A DNA stretch of 64,000 nt from Mediterranea massiliensis (GCF_900128475.1 NZ_LT635836.1:572526-636525), one strand, 5' to 3'; positions 49,763 through 64,000 are shown, counted from the stretch's first letter. The notes: generated from the sequence alone by a model not told the origin. Program-made: numbers and translations.

Positions 49763-50977
49763 CTAAGCGGCTTTGGCAGTAAATAAAATGAGTTCTTTGA
49801 AAAGTCTGTCAATTAAATGCGTGTCTGGTTCAATCCCAGACACGTGAATAAATCGTTCAAGCATGTAAGCATTGTGTATGACTGACTTGCATGATGATAT
49901 GGAATATTTTATTCCCATCCTCTTACAGGCAGCCTTGGCAAGGTTTATCGCTGCAAGTGATGCATTAAAGTGAAATGCCAGTTTCCTGAAGTCTGTAGAC
50001 TGACAGTTTGTTATTCCGGCATATTGCTTGGCATCACGAAAGCAAAATTCGAGTTGGAAACGTGTCCTGTAAAAGTCCAGAACATCCTGTGCGTTCTGTG
50101 TTTCGTCCGTAGAGAAATACAGCTGCCATTTGTCCGTTCCATCCATAGGATACCATACAGCCAGGCTCACAAAGCGTTTGAGCGCTTTGGAGTATGCTTT
50201 CAGTCCGTAAAGTTTACCCTTGTTCACTTTGTACTCGGTACATCTTGTGATGTCCAGATTTTCAAAGTCAATTTTCTCGTCATGTAATTTTGGACGTCCG
50301 CGTTTTCCTGTCCTATTTTCTAAGGTGGGATAAAACAATACGGCATCATTCCTGAAACGGCTTATTACGTGGAAACCGTTATCGTACAATGGTTTGATGA
50401 AAGTTGCCTTTGAAAAGAACGCATCACATACGACTGTGCCAGAAATACGTTTCAGCTGTTCCTGTATGCTGATAAGGTAAGAGCTGTACCAGTCAACAAG
50501 ATTCTTCTCACAGCTTTCCAGCGTTGCGTTGTCAGGTGTCTGTACAGAACCCAAAGTCATACATTCATGGTTGTCAACGTCTATAACTCCAATACCGGTT
50601 ATTTCCAGTCCGCGTTTGTATTCACCGGCACAACCGGACCAGAAATAGCCAATCCATGGCGTTTTGCTGCCTGATTTTGGAATGAAAGACGGATCAACGG
50701 CTATCGCCTTACGACCACCTTTAAGGTGTTCTCTAATGATGGCTTCATTGAAGGAAAACCAGTCAAAGCCATCATTCTCAAAATTGTTTCGGTATGTCTG
50801 TTCTGAGAAACATCCATATCGTCCCATTTGTAGGAAATTGATGCGGTCAGGTATGGCCATGAACAATTTTATTGCATCCATGAATACTTTCTGGAAAGAT
50901 TTGCTTATATTTACAACTGATTCGAGAGCATTCCTGCACTCGGATTGGTATTGCATAAGGAGTGATTCTTTGGTCAT
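49763..50977 (-). CDS. IS4-family transposase
   Basis: 404 residues. DDE residues: the first Asp in AIAVDPSFIPKSG, the second in GTVVCDAFFSK, and the Glu in the YREK signature YRTRFQLEFCFRDAK, which fits the IS4-family spacing exactly. The frame is intact and surrounded by terminal repeats, so the element may be active. It codes leftward, towards the ICE. Confidence 0.93.
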   Translation of the reverse strand: MTKESLLMQYQSECRNALESVVNISKSFQKVFMDAIKLFMAIPDRINFLQMGRYGCFSEQTYRNNFENDGFDWFSFNEAIIREHLKGGRKAIAVDPSFIPKSGSKTPWIGYFWSGCAGEYKRGLEITGIGVIDVDNHECMTLGSVQTPDNATLESCEKNLVDWYSSYLISIQEQLKRISGTVVCDAFFSKATFIKPLYDNGFHVISRFRNDAVLFYPTLENRTGKRGRPKLHDEKIDFENLDITRCTEYKVNKGKLYGLKAYSKALKRFVSLAVWYPMDGTDKWQLYFSTDETQNAQDVLDFYRTRFQLEFCFRDAKQYAGITNCQSTDFRKLAFHFNASLAAINLAKAACKRMGIKYSISSCKSVIHNAYMLERFIHVSGIEPDTHLIDRLFKELILFTAKAA

Positions 50978-51301
50978 AATTAAAAGTGGTGAGATACTTC
51001 TAATTTACTAATAATCAACAAATTATGCAATACTTTCATGCTTTATTTTCAGCTATTTATCATATATTTTTCATCACTTTTCTTACCCCTTAACGATTCA
51101 TTCTTGACAGTATTTCAATGATCTCTTTAATAATATTGAACTGGCTAACACCGATTCTATTATTTAATTAAATTTATCGGTAAAAATTTACCGAAGTATT
51201 GATTTTGAGACAGCCTCTTTATTTATTTTTATACATTTCCTCGGATTAAGCATTCTTGTTAATCTTGACTATCAAAACAAACCTATATAGATAAACAGAA
51301 T

Positions 51302-52273
51302 ATGGAAACAAAAAAGCATGTAACAGCCTGCCTGTTGATCGGACTTCTATCCATTGCCTACCTGCCGAATGCCGCACGTGCCTCTGAACAATCAGGCAAG
51401 AAAAAGATGAAAGTGGAGATAACCGAAGGTCAGATTGATGTCATCAGCAATATCATCTATTCCCAAGTTACCCTACGCAATGCCAATCGCCCCCTCAAGA
51501 TGACCCTGCTTGTTCCACGAACCCAGGAAGCCAAGCCTGCCATTGTTTATTATCCGGGAGGCGGATTTACTTCTGCCAACCACGAAAAATTCATTGAAAT
51601 GCGCATGGCTTTGGCAAAAGCCGGTTTTGTAGTGGCAGCTGCAGAATACAGAACAGTCCCCGATCGCTATCCTGCATTGATTAACGATGCCAAAGCCGCT
51701 GTCCGATACCTGCGGGCACATGCCCGGAAGTTCGGCATTGACCCTCAACGCATCGGTGTCATAGGCGACTCGGCAGGAGGCTATGTAGCCCAGATGATGG
51801 GAACCACCAATGGAGAGAAGCAATTCGATACAGGCGACTTCACAGAGGTTTCATCCGACGTACAGGCAGCAGTAACCATCTATGGCATCAGCAACTTGAT
51901 GAATATTGGTGAAGGCTATCCCGAAGCCATACAGGAAGTACATAAATCACCGGCCGTTACCGAAGCTTTGCTGATACACGGCCCTGCCTTTGCCGATTTC
52001 GCCGGCGAAAGCATACTCAGTGATCCTCAAAAGGCTTTGGAAGCCAGTCCGATAGGTCATATCAAACAAGGAATGCCTCCATTCCTCATCATGCACGGAT
52101 CGGCAGACAAGCTGGTGTCTCCCATACAGAGCGAACAGCTCTACCGTGCACTGACCGAGAAAGGCAACCAAGCAGACTATATCGAAGTAGAAGGAGCCGG
52201 ACATGGTGATTTGTACTGGTTCCAACCGGCCATCATAGACACAGTGGTCCGCTGGTTCAAGGAGCACCTGTAA
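51302..52273 (+). CDS. Secreted alpha/beta hydrolase (esterase-like)
   Basis: 323 residues with a signal peptide (MKHVTACLLIGLLSIAYLPN-like N-terminus ending near ARAS). Esterase features: oxyanion region VYYPGGGF, nucleophile GDSAGG, acid in HGSADKLV and histidine in GAGHGDLYW. The family includes carbohydrate esterases and acyl hydrolases of gut Bacteroidales. The first gene after the IS; the IS right end lies 81 bp upstream and may have replaced or altered its promoter. Confidence 0.85.
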   Translation: METKKHVTACLLIGLLSIAYLPNAARASEQSGKKKMKVEITEGQIDVISNIIYSQVTLRNANRPLKMTLLVPRTQEAKPAIVYYPGGGFTSANHEKFIEMRMALAKAGFVVAAAEYRTVPDRYPALINDAKAAVRYLRAHARKFGIDPQRIGVIGDSAGGYVAQMMGTTNGEKQFDTGDFTEVSSDVQAAVTIYGISNLMNIGEGYPEAIQEVHKSPAVTEALLIHGPAFADFAGESILSDPQKALEASPIGHIKQGMPPFLIMHGSADKLVSPIQSEQLYRALTEKGNQADYIEVEGAGHGDLYWFQPAIIDTVVRWFKEHL

Positions 52274-52398
52274 TCCGTTGCTGGACATCCTGTCTGCCAA
52301 AGGCTTTTCTCTCGCATGATTCACTGCCCATCCGTTCTAAAAAAGAATAAATGAGCCAACTGTCCGACATAGAAAGATGTTTATTGGACGAAAAACTG

Positions 52399-52406
52399 TA
52401 CTTTTG
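52399..52406 (+). promoter_or_regulatory. -7 box of the S41 protease promoter
   Basis: TACTTTTG, a perfect TAnnTTTG, 28 bp before the ATG at 52434. It lies inside the longest reading frame (from 52377), so the shorter start is preferred. Confidence 0.55.
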
Positions 52407-52433
52407 TGCCATATATCAAGCTGTAGATTTCAA

Positions 52434-53846
52434 ATGATGAAACGAAATATCTTATCATACCTGACAGCTGCATGCCTTGCCGCACTGACAGCCCTCACCT
52501 CCTGCGGAGAAGACCGTTCTGGAGAATATTATGCCCTTATCAGTTCGAAGACGTGGATGTACCAGACCATGCAGGACTACTACCTCTTCTACCAGGACCT
52601 TCCCGCCGAATCGGAACTGGACTTCTTCATGACGCCAGAACAGTTTCTGAATGCTGCCGCATCAGAGAAAGACAAGAAAAACGGAGTACTCTATTCGCAT
52701 ATCGACTCGGTAAAGACTACTTCCACCACCCGAACCTTGAGCGAAGTCCCCACTTACGGCTACGAAGCGGTCATGCTCCAGGCTGAAAACGGTGATTATG
52801 CCCTGCAGGTGCTCTACACACAGCCCGACTCGCCAGCCGAGGAAGTCGGACTGAAACGCGGAGACCTCATTATCGGTGCCGACAGCATCAAAATAGGCTC
52901 GAACGACTACGGAAAATATGTCAGTAGCCCCACGACAGCCCATAAGTTTACCTTGGGAACGTACAATGCCGAACTGACCAAGATGGATACAACCGGCACC
53001 GTACAGATGCCTGCCCCCCGCATCGTCGAGATGCAGAACCTGCTGAAGACAAGCCTCATCAGCAGTGGGAACCGCACGGCGGCCTATATCCTTTATAATG
53101 AATTCGGAGAGGAAGATGGCAGCCAATGGCAATCACTTTACAGCCAACTGGCCTCGACACACCCCGACGACATCATTCTTGACCTGCGCTACAATCCGGG
53201 AGGATACGTTTCGACGGCCCAATTGGTAGCCACGCTGCTTGCCCCTTCCACCGCCCTCGGACAACCCATGCTCTACATGACGCCCAACGACAAGATTGCC
53301 ACCGTAGAAAGCTATAACTTCGATGCTTCTCTTCTGCCCGGAGGAAGCAACCTCACTTACCGCAACCTGTACATCCTGACGTCGGGTAATACGGCCTCGG
53401 CTTCGGAGATTGTCATCAACTGCCTGCGCCCCTATCTGACGGGCAACCTGTATCAGGTAGGCACCGCCACCTTTGGCAAGAACGTGGCCCAGGCACGATA
53501 CACCGACGAACAGGCTCCCCTGCTCGAACTATGGCTCACCACCTATTACCTGAGCAATGCCGAAGGCTATCAGGATTATGATGCCGAAGGACTTCAGCCG
53601 GACTTTACCCTTTCCGAAAGCTATGGAGGTACATTGGGCGAACTGGGATCCGCGGACGACCTGCTGATGCAACCCGTACTGGTCCACATGGCTACCGGCG
53701 CCTTTCCCAGTAGCGAAACTCCCGCCGCCACACGAACCGGCAAGGCCATTCCGGCCGGCATGAGGATTATACACCATTCCATCGACGACAAGCCCCACCG
53801 GACGCGTACCGACCGCCGTCCAGACGTTCTGTCATCCAGCAATTGA
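52434..53846 (+). CDS. S41-family peptidase lipoprotein with PDZ domain
   Basis: 470 residues from ATG 52434. Lipoprotein signal with lipobox LTSC. A PDZ-like domain (VLYTQPDSPAEEVGLKRGDL, near 130-160) precedes the C-terminal processing protease domain with DDIILDLRYNPGGYV, the serine in TSGNTASASEI and the lysine in TFGKNVA. Predicted to cleave proteins in the periplasm or at the cell surface. The C-terminal 60 residues are polar and possibly disordered. Confidence 0.88.
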   Translation: MMKRNILSYLTAACLAALTALTSCGEDRSGEYYALISSKTWMYQTMQDYYLFYQDLPAESELDFFMTPEQFLNAAASEKDKKNGVLYSHIDSVKTTSTTRTLSEVPTYGYEAVMLQAENGDYALQVLYTQPDSPAEEVGLKRGDLIIGADSIKIGSNDYGKYVSSPTTAHKFTLGTYNAELTKMDTTGTVQMPAPRIVEMQNLLKTSLISSGNRTAAYILYNEFGEEDGSQWQSLYSQLASTHPDDIILDLRYNPGGYVSTAQLVATLLAPSTALGQPMLYMTPNDKIATVESYNFDASLLPGGSNLTYRNLYILTSGNTASASEIVINCLRPYLTGNLYQVGTATFGKNVAQARYTDEQAPLLELWLTTYYLSNAEGYQDYDAEGLQPDFTLSESYGGTLGELGSADDLLMQPVLVHMATGAFPSSETPAATRTGKAIPAGMRIIHHSIDDKPHRTRTDRRPDVLSSSN

Positions 53847-53932
53847 GCTCCAATCCCGGCACCGAAAACGTTTTTTCACTTGAAAACTGAAACAAAGTCC
53901 TCCGGTTTTCAAGACTTAATCTAAATATTGTG

Positions 53933-53940
53933 TACCTTTG
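53933..53940 (+). promoter_or_regulatory. -7 box of the PfkB kinase promoter
   Basis: TACCTTTG, a perfect match, 28 bp before the ATG at 53969; the in-frame codon at 53930 lies in the promoter. Confidence 0.6.
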
Positions 53941-53968
53941 CAGCCCGAATACAAGAGAAGAGAATAGA

Positions 53969-54850
53969 ATGAACCATAAATTATGCTGCATCGGGTACAT
54001 TACCCGTGACAAAATTGTTACGCCCGGCAACACCGTCTACATGCCAGGAGGTACGGCCTTCTATTTTGCCAAAGCCGTCAGCCGCCTGCAGGCCGATGAC
54101 TTCCTGCTGGTCACTGCCCTGGCCGAAGAAGACCGGGCTGCCGCCGATGACATCACCAACGAAGGTATCGAAGTAAAGCTGGTGCCCACGGCCCATTCCC
54201 ACAGTTTCGAAAATATCTATGGCGACAATCCCAACGACCGCCGTCAACGGGTCACCGCGCAGGCCGACCCTTTCTGCATCGAAGACCTGAAGGACGTACA
54301 GGCCGACATCATCCACCTAGGTACCCTGCTGGCCGATGACTTCTCGCTGGAAGTCATCAAACACCTGGCCAGCAAAAGTACACTGGCTGCCGATGTGCAG
54401 GGATTCCTCCGCAAGGTGGAGAACGAAAAAGTCTATCCGGTAGACTGGGCAGAAAAGAAAGAGGCACTGAAATACATCCACACCCTGAAAGCCAACGAGA
54501 GCGAAATGGAAGTGCTGACCGGATGCAGCGAACCCCACGAAGCGGCACTGCTCATTGCAGACTGGGGCGTGAAGACCGTCCTGCTGACGCTGGGCGACAA
54601 AGGTTCACTCATCTACAGCGGCGGACAGTTCTACGACATCCCCGCCTACCCCACCCTTCAGGTAGTAGACGCTACCGGATGTGGCGACACCTACATGGCC
54701 GGCTATCTGTACAAACGCAGCCAAGGCGCATCCTACGAAGAGGCCGGCTGCTTTGCCGCAGCCATGTGTACCATCAAGCTGCAATCGCACGGTCCCTTCA
54801 ACGGAACGGAGGAAGCCATCAATGCCATCCTGTCGGGTGTGAAGCATTAA
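53969..54850 (+). CDS. PfkB-family sugar/nucleoside kinase
   Basis: 293 residues. Ribokinase-type features: MPGGTAFYFAKAVSRL near the N-terminus, KANESEMEVLTG in the middle and the PfkB C-terminal signature VDATGCGDTYMAGYLYKR with the catalytic Asp in GCGD. The substrate cannot be told from the sequence. A strong terminator follows, shared with the converging xusC gene. Confidence 0.88.
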   Translation: MNHKLCCIGYITRDKIVTPGNTVYMPGGTAFYFAKAVSRLQADDFLLVTALAEEDRAAADDITNEGIEVKLVPTAHSHSFENIYGDNPNDRRQRVTAQADPFCIEDLKDVQADIIHLGTLLADDFSLEVIKHLASKSTLAADVQGFLRKVENEKVYPVDWAEKKEALKYIHTLKANESEMEVLTGCSEPHEAALLIADWGVKTVLLTLGDKGSLIYSGGQFYDIPAYPTLQVVDATGCGDTYMAGYLYKRSQGASYEEAGCFAAAMCTIKLQSHGPFNGTEEAINAILSGVKH

Positions 54851-54874
54851 ATCCTGCGACGGCATAAACATAAC

Positions 54875-54935
54875 GCGGGCTACACGAGAGAAGAGCTTCT
54901 GCTCCATCTGCGTGTAGCCCGCGCCATTGTTTTTG
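54875..54935. terminator. Bidirectional terminator between the kinase and xusC
   Basis: A perfect 12-bp stem GCGGGCTACACG / CGTGTAGCCCGC with a 24-nt loop, followed by GCCATTGTTTTTG on the plus strand. Confidence 0.85.
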
Positions 54936-54948
54936 TTCCCTTATCCGC

Positions 54949-56100
54949 CTATGCAGCAGGGCGTTTGCGCCCGATGCGCTTGATCCACAAGTAATAGCCT
55001 GTCAGCGGCAAGGTAGCTCCCAACAAGGCAGCAAGGAACCATAATATGCGGGTCAGCAATCCACCCCAACTACCCACGTGTACAGAATATATCCAGCCGC
55101 GTATCTTGCCCGAACCGTCCAAATCCTGGTAGAGCGTGCTACCGGTCAACCGGCCGGTACGAGGGTCAAACTGATAACGGTCCACGCCCCGCACATTGCC
55201 GAAACGATTGGCCGTGACACTGGCCGAACCGTCGGCGATACTGATTTCACGGCTACCGGGATGAGAAGCTGCCAATGCATCGTACACTTCCTGCCAGTGG
55301 GCATACCGTTCGAATGTCCCTGCACCGGCATGTTCCTTCTTGCCGTGTCTTTTGCCATCCCCTCCTTTGGACGAGGCATTCATGGCCGCATTGCCATGTC
55401 CCATGCTGGGCTTCATCTCCACGCCGAACAAGGTATAAAATCCCGTCTGATACCAGCTGAACGACCACGTCAGTCCTGTCAGAGCCATGACGAGCAGCAA
55501 CAGCAAGGCATACATGCCACCCGCCACATGCAGGCCATACCAGAAGCGACGCCAACCCTTGCGGACGGCAATCTTGAGACTATTCTTCAACGCCTTCCGT
55601 GTACGGGGCCACCAGATAATGACACCGGAAACAAGCACGAAGACAAACAGCAGCGTGCTGACGCCCACCACGACCTTACCCCAAAACACACCGTCGCCCG
55701 ACGGACGACTGTCCAGCAGCCAGCGGTGCAGACGGAACATGGTACTGAAAAAAGGCAGACGCTCCGCACTCCCCGTCACCTCACCCGTATAGGGATCGAC
55801 ATAGACCGATGCGCGAGACGGCTTCGAGAGCGGCAACTGCCAAGCCTTTCCCTTGTCAGGAAAGACGGTGACACCTGTTACCTGCACATCTATGGGCAAC
55901 GTAGCCGATACCCGACGGACCACCTCATCCATCGGTAGCGGCTGACGCCCCTGCGGGTCTACATGGAACACTTCGGGACGCAGCCACTGCGTCACCTCCT
56001 TCTCGAACACCAGCATGGCCCCCGAAAAGCAGGTCAGCATGATGATGAGTCCGAAGGGTACGGACAGCCACAGGTGTATGTTTCTAACTGTTTTCTTCAT
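54949..56100 (-). CDS. xusC: PepSY-domain inner-membrane protein, XusC-like
   Basis: 383 residues. PepSY-associated membrane protein: a first span (HLWLSVPFGLIIMLTCFSGA), periplasmic PepSY repeats, spans at VVVGVSTLLFVFVLVSGVI, YALLLLLVMALTGLTWSF and LWFLAALLGATLPLTGYYLW, with conserved histidines (RLHRWLLD, GLHVAGG). In the Xus system of B. thetaiotaomicron this protein is thought to reduce or import siderophore iron. A His-rich loop (about 255-275) is visible. Third in the operon after xusA and the broken xusB. Confidence 0.82.
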   Translation of the reverse strand: MKKTVRNIHLWLSVPFGLIIMLTCFSGAMLVFEKEVTQWLRPEVFHVDPQGRQPLPMDEVVRRVSATLPIDVQVTGVTVFPDKGKAWQLPLSKPSRASVYVDPYTGEVTGSAERLPFFSTMFRLHRWLLDSRPSGDGVFWGKVVVGVSTLLFVFVLVSGVIIWWPRTRKALKNSLKIAVRKGWRRFWYGLHVAGGMYALLLLLVMALTGLTWSFSWYQTGFYTLFGVEMKPSMGHGNAAMNASSKGGDGKRHGKKEHAGAGTFERYAHWQEVYDALAASHPGSREISIADGSASVTANRFGNVRGVDRYQFDPRTGRLTGSTLYQDLDGSGKIRGWIYSVHVGSWGGLLTRILWFLAALLGATLPLTGYYLWIKRIGRKRPAA

Positions 56101-56144
56101 ACAATCTTATTCTATTCAAAGCGCAAAGATACAAAATTCAGTCC

Positions 56145-57579
<1,435 letters not shown>

Positions 57580-57634
57580 TTATATTTATAAATTAGCTCT
57601 TTTTCAGTCAGCCAAAACTTTTTGCGGAGCGTAA

Positions 57635-61535
<3,901 letters not shown>

Positions 61536-61563
61536 CCTGCACCGACCATAGATTTACTTGGGA

Positions 61564-61592
61564 ATGCCCTCCGCCAGCGGAGGGCATTTTTT
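61564..61592 (+). terminator. Rho-independent terminator of eno
   Basis: A 10-bp stem ATGCCCTCCG / CGGAGGGCAT with a 4-nt loop followed by six Ts. Confidence 0.92.
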
Positions 61593-61614
61593 GTATTATT
61601 CCGCCAAATATATG

Positions 61615-61654
61615 TTCACTTATTTGTGAATAAACGGATTATTCCATACATTTG
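61615..61654 (+). promoter_or_regulatory. higBA promoter with operator palindrome
   Basis: TTTG (61623-61626) and -7 box TACATTTG (61647-61654) with 20-nt spacing, close to consensus. An inverted repeat TTCAC-TTATTT-GTGAA (61615-61630) covers the -33 element and is a likely binding site for the antitoxin HigA. Confidence 0.75.
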
Positions 61655-61674
61655 CAGGCACAATAGGAAATGCC

Positions 61675-61992
61675 ATGACTGTCACATTTGAAGAAACCTA
61701 TTTGCAGGAACTATACGAAAAAGGGACGACCAGCGACAAGAAACATCGCTATCAGCCCGATATTGTGAGGAGATACCAAAAGTGTATCAAGTATCTTAGA
61801 GCAGCTCCCAGCATTGAAAAGCTGGCAGCCATCAACTCTTTGAATTATGAATTGCTGAAAGGAGATAAAGAAGGAATTTCTTCCATTCGCGTGAATAATA
61901 AGTATCGAATAGAATTTACCGTCCGCGAAACCATAGAAGAGCCCATAATCACCGTATGCAATATATTAGATTTGTCCAACCATTATAAATAA
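61675..61992 (+). CDS. higB: HigB-type toxin
   Basis: 105 residues of the RelE/ParE/HigB superfamily, with LRAAPSIEKLAAINSLNYEL, the basic core ISSIRVNNKYRIEFTV and a C-terminal strand ITVCNILDLSNHYK. Such toxins cut mRNA on the ribosome. Toxin before antitoxin is the usual HigBA order; higA starts 7 bp later. Confidence 0.88.
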   Translation: MTVTFEETYLQELYEKGTTSDKKHRYQPDIVRRYQKCIKYLRAAPSIEKLAAINSLNYELLKGDKEGISSIRVNNKYRIEFTVRETIEEPIITVCNILDLSNHYK

Positions 61993-61999
61993 TAACGAT

Positions 62000-62344
62000 A
62001 TGATAACCCTGAAAGGCATTGACCCCAAAATGATTGCTAACAATCTGACCTCATCGGAACTCATTCATCCCGGCGAGATGATCAAGGACGAAATAGAATA
62101 TCGAGGTCTGTCCCAACGGAAACTTGCTGCACAGATGGGTATCTCACCTACATTACTCAACGAGATACTGAACGGAAAACGTTCTGTTTCTACCGAATAT
62201 GCGTTATTGTTTGAAGCAGCACTGGGCATTGACGCAGAGATTTGGATCAGACTACAGGCCGACTACGACATGCAAAAGGCCAAATCGAACAAGTCTTTTC
62301 TGGAGAGACTGGCGAATGTCCGCAAACTTGCCGCCGCCCTCTGA
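62000..62344 (+). CDS. higA: HigA-type antitoxin
   Basis: 114 residues. A Xre-type helix-turn-helix (IHPGEMIKDEIEYRGLSQRK, LAAQMGISPTLLNEILNGKR) followed by a helical C-terminus (ALGIDAEIWIRLQADYDMQK). It neutralises HigB and represses the operon by binding the upstream palindrome, by family knowledge. Confidence 0.9.
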   Translation: MITLKGIDPKMIANNLTSSELIHPGEMIKDEIEYRGLSQRKLAAQMGISPTLLNEILNGKRSVSTEYALLFEAALGIDAEIWIRLQADYDMQKAKSNKSFLERLANVRKLAAAL

Positions 62345-62371
62345 GAGAGCGGCAGGCAGTCGGTGCGGAGA

Positions 62372-62827
62372 CTATTCCCGGCTCATCAGCCGCTGCTCGG
62401 CCATGCGCTCGTATTTGGTACCGGGACGGCCGTAGTTGGCATACGGATAAATGGAGATACCGCCACGAGGAGTGAACAGGCCTGTCACTTCGATGTACTT
62501 GGGATTCATCAGGCGGATGAGATCCTTCATGATGATGTTCACACAGTCTTCGTGAAAAGCACCGTGATTACGGAAGCTGAAGAGGTAAAGCTTGAGACTC
62601 TTGCTCTCTACCATCTTCACATCGGGAATGTAGGAGATGCGTATCTCGGCAAAGTCGGGCTGGCCGGTGATGGGGCACAGACTGGTGAACTCGGGGCAGT
62701 TGAAACGCACCCAGTAATCGTTCTCGGGATGTTTGTTGTCGAAAGCTTCGAGTACTTCGGGAGCATAGTCTTGCTTATACTCGGTCTTGCGACCCAACAG
62801 GGTCAGTTGGTCTTTCAGTTCTGTCAT
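62372..62827 (-). CDS. queF: NADPH-dependent preQ0 reductase QueF
   Basis: 151 residues, the unimodular form. Reduces 7-cyano-7-deazaguanine (preQ0) to preQ1 for queuosine in tRNA. The catalytic cysteine and aspartate are visible in [15 protein letters not shown] (Cys51, Asp58); the [16 protein letters not shown] block follows. It lies 12 bp after queC and probably shares its transcript. Confidence 0.96.
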   Translation of the reverse strand: MTELKDQLTLLGRKTEYKQDYAPEVLEAFDNKHPENDYWVRFNCPEFTSLCPITGQPDFAEIRISYIPDVKMVESKSLKLYLFSFRNHGAFHEDCVNIIMKDLIRLMNPKYIEVTGLFTPRGGISIYPYANYGRPGTKYERMAEQRLMSRE

Positions 62828-62839
62828 TGTTCGGATGGT

Positions 62840-63520
62840 TTAAATAGGTTTCTTTTTGAGGTACATGTTTTTGTTCGCCAGGTATTTTTCCAGCCCTTCG
62901 CGGCGCAGCTTGCAGGCAGGACAGTGTCCGCACCCGTCACCGGGGATACCGTTGTAGCAGGTCAGCGTCTCGTGGCGAACCAGATCGAGTACACCCAGTT
63001 CGTCGGCCAGCGCCCAGGTCTCGGCCTTGTCAATCCACATCAATGGGGTGTGGATGACGAACTGCTCGTCCATAGCCAGGTTGAGCGTCACGTTGAGCGA
63101 CTTGATGAAGGCGTCGCGGCAGTCGGGATAACCGCTGAAGTCGGTTTGCGACACACCTGTCACCAGGTGGTTGATGCCCCGCTCGCGGGCATAGACGGCG
63201 GCAATGCTCAGAAAGAACAGGTTGCGGCCCGGCACAAAGGTATTCGGGAAGGAGTCGGCCGGCTTCACCTGGTCCATCACCATCGTCGTGTCGGTCAGCG
63301 AATTGTGGCCCAGCTTCCCGATGAACGACACATCCATGACATCGAAACCGACATCGGCCTTTGCGGCAATCTGTCGCGCCAGTTCCACTTCCTTCTGATG
63401 TTTCTGCCCGTAGAGGAAGCTCAGGGCAACTACTTTCTTGAATTCACGTTTGGCCCAGAAAAGGCAGGTGGTTGAGTCCTGTCCTCCGCTGAACACAACC
63501 AAAGCAGTATCACGGTTCAT
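62840..63520 (-). CDS. queC: 7-cyano-7-deazaguanine synthase QueC
   Basis: 226 residues from ATG 63520 ([10 protein letters not shown]). ATP-using PP-loop SGGQDSTT at residues 11-18 and the C-terminal zinc cysteines in [19 protein letters not shown]. Makes preQ0 from carboxydeazaguanine. A TTG two codons upstream is possible but less likely. Stands between a transporter gene and queF, a queuosine cluster. Confidence 0.96.
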   Translation of the reverse strand: MNRDTALVVFSGGQDSTTCLFWAKREFKKVVALSFLYGQKHQKEVELARQIAAKADVGFDVMDVSFIGKLGHNSLTDTTMVMDQVKPADSFPNTFVPGRNLFFLSIAAVYARERGINHLVTGVSQTDFSGYPDCRDAFIKSLNVTLNLAMDEQFVIHTPLMWIDKAETWALADELGVLDLVRHETLTCYNGIPGDGCGHCPACKLRREGLEKYLANKNMYLKKKPI

Positions 63521-63594
63521 ATACAATAATTATTTTAGAATATATTCTTAAGAAAAACAGCCACGATCACGCAGATTTACCCAGATAGGAACAC

Positions 63595-64000
63595 TCAGAG
63601 TTCCTTCACCTTCCACACCTTGTAGGAGATGCCCTCGTCGTAGACATCGCTGCCGTCGATGCGCTTCACGGCCTTCACCACGCGGATGGTGACGGGCAGG
63701 ATGACCACCTCGTAGGCCGACTTCAGCAAAATCTGCAAGCCCATCATCACCACCAGCTCACGCCAGGCAATGACACCTCCGAAAGCCACGGGGAAAAAGA
63801 TGAGCGAATCGGCCGTCTCGCCCACAACGGTAGACCAAATGGCACGCACGGAGAAGTTCCGCCCGCGGCTGGCTATCTTCATGCGGCTCATCACATACGC
63901 ATTCAGAAAGGAACCGACCAGAAAAGCCATCAGACTGGCCGCCACGATGCGCGGCGCCATGCCGAAGACGAAGTTGAAGTGCTCCTCGCCCTCCCAAAAC
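63595..64000 (-). CDS. Queuosine-precursor transporter, YhhQ-like (partial)
   Basis: The 3' 135 codons; the start lies beyond the window. Hydrophobic with FNFVFGMAPRIVAASLMAFL, VGSFLNAYVMSRMKI, AIWSTVVGETADSLIFFPVA and a basic cytosolic tail, typical of the YhhQ/VUT family that imports preQ0 or preQ1. Same strand as and upstream of queC, consistent with a shared pathway. Assignment is by motif and neighbours. Confidence 0.85.
   Translation of the reverse strand, partial: FWEGEEHFNFVFGMAPRIVAASLMAFLVGSFLNAYVMSRMKIASRGRNFSVRAIWSTVVGETADSLIFFPVAFGGVIAWRELVVMMGLQILLKSAYEVVILPVTIRVVKAVKRIDGSDVYDEGISYKVWKVKEL

Larger units (their letters stand above)
49561..51220. mobile_element. IS4-family insertion sequence
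   Basis: About 1.66 kb with terminal inverted repeats: 49561-49580 (AAAGAGGCTGTCTCAAAATT) pairs with 51201-51220 at 19 of 20 positions. One transposase gene on the minus strand. No clear target duplication is visible. It lies 9 bp beyond attR, so it entered the chromosomal flank, not the ICE. Confidence 0.92.

Noticed and set aside
49558..51223. Target-site duplication of the IS
   Set aside because: Several possible IS edges were compared (flanks AACAAT and ATTTAT) and no direct repeat of the flanks was found.
63521..63594. preQ1 riboswitch in the queuosine cluster
   Set aside because: The short A+T-rich spacer upstream of queC shows no recognisable aptamer; the upstream gene start lies outside the window.

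Overview
The window is Bacteroidales DNA, most likely Bacteroides or a close relative such as Phocaeicola. The evidence is the repeated Bacteroides-type promoter element (-7 box TAnnTTTG), a CTnDOT-style tra/mob gene set, and a chromosomal flank with xenosiderophore-uptake genes, enolase and queuosine genes. About 49.5 kb (positions 31-49551) is an integrative and conjugative element (ICE) inserted at the 3' end of a tRNA-Asp(GTC) gene. The tRNA 3' half is at positions 1-42, and a 13-bp exact (23-bp imperfect) copy of its end marks the other boundary at 49529-49551. CGTAACC repeats near both ends look like integrase arm sites.

ICE layout, left to right. 81-3777: a transcription terminator, an IntDOT-like tyrosine integrase, a second integrase-like protein that has lost most catalytic residues, a RhuM-like DNA-binding protein and a phosphoribosyltransferase-like protein. 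3800-7360: a five-copy 22-bp repeat array and a cluster of small ICE proteins, including SLOG and DUF3873 proteins. 7434-18907 (minus strand): the type IV secretion operon from the ParA-like TraA down to TraQ. 18908-23323: the putative oriT/leader, then mobA, mobB (relaxase) and mobC (coupling protein). 23325-34038: cargo and regulation, with RteC, an AraC regulator, a flavodoxin remnant, a small winged-helix protein, and a complete RND efflux pump (membrane fusion protein, RND transporter, outer-membrane channel). Facing the pump are an AraC-type regulator and a LytS/LytTR two-component system, with a 41-bp tandem repeat in the divergent intergenic region. 34367-44133: DUF3945 protein, topoisomerase III, a second 22-bp repeat array, DUF1896 and a 1901-residue methyltransferase-helicase fusion. 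44232-49111 (minus strand): an AbiE-type toxin-antitoxin pair with an added 51-residue gene, then a helix-turn-helix protein, a primase/helicase and an excisionase-like protein.

An IS4-family insertion sequence (49561-51220) lies 9 bp beyond the right ICE end. The chromosome follows: a secreted alpha/beta hydrolase, an S41 protease lipoprotein, a PfkB sugar kinase, a xusABC-like xenosiderophore system whose xusB is broken by a one-base frameshift, enolase, a HigBA toxin-antitoxin pair, and queF, queC and a truncated queuosine-precursor transporter.

How it works together: the integrase and its accessory proteins recombine the ends, the MobABC proteins nick and deliver DNA, the Tra proteins build the channel, and topoisomerase, primase and helicase probably process the transferred strand. 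No classical antibiotic-resistance gene is visible; the distinctive cargo is the regulated RND pump. Family names come from recognising motifs and gene order by eye; no database search was run.
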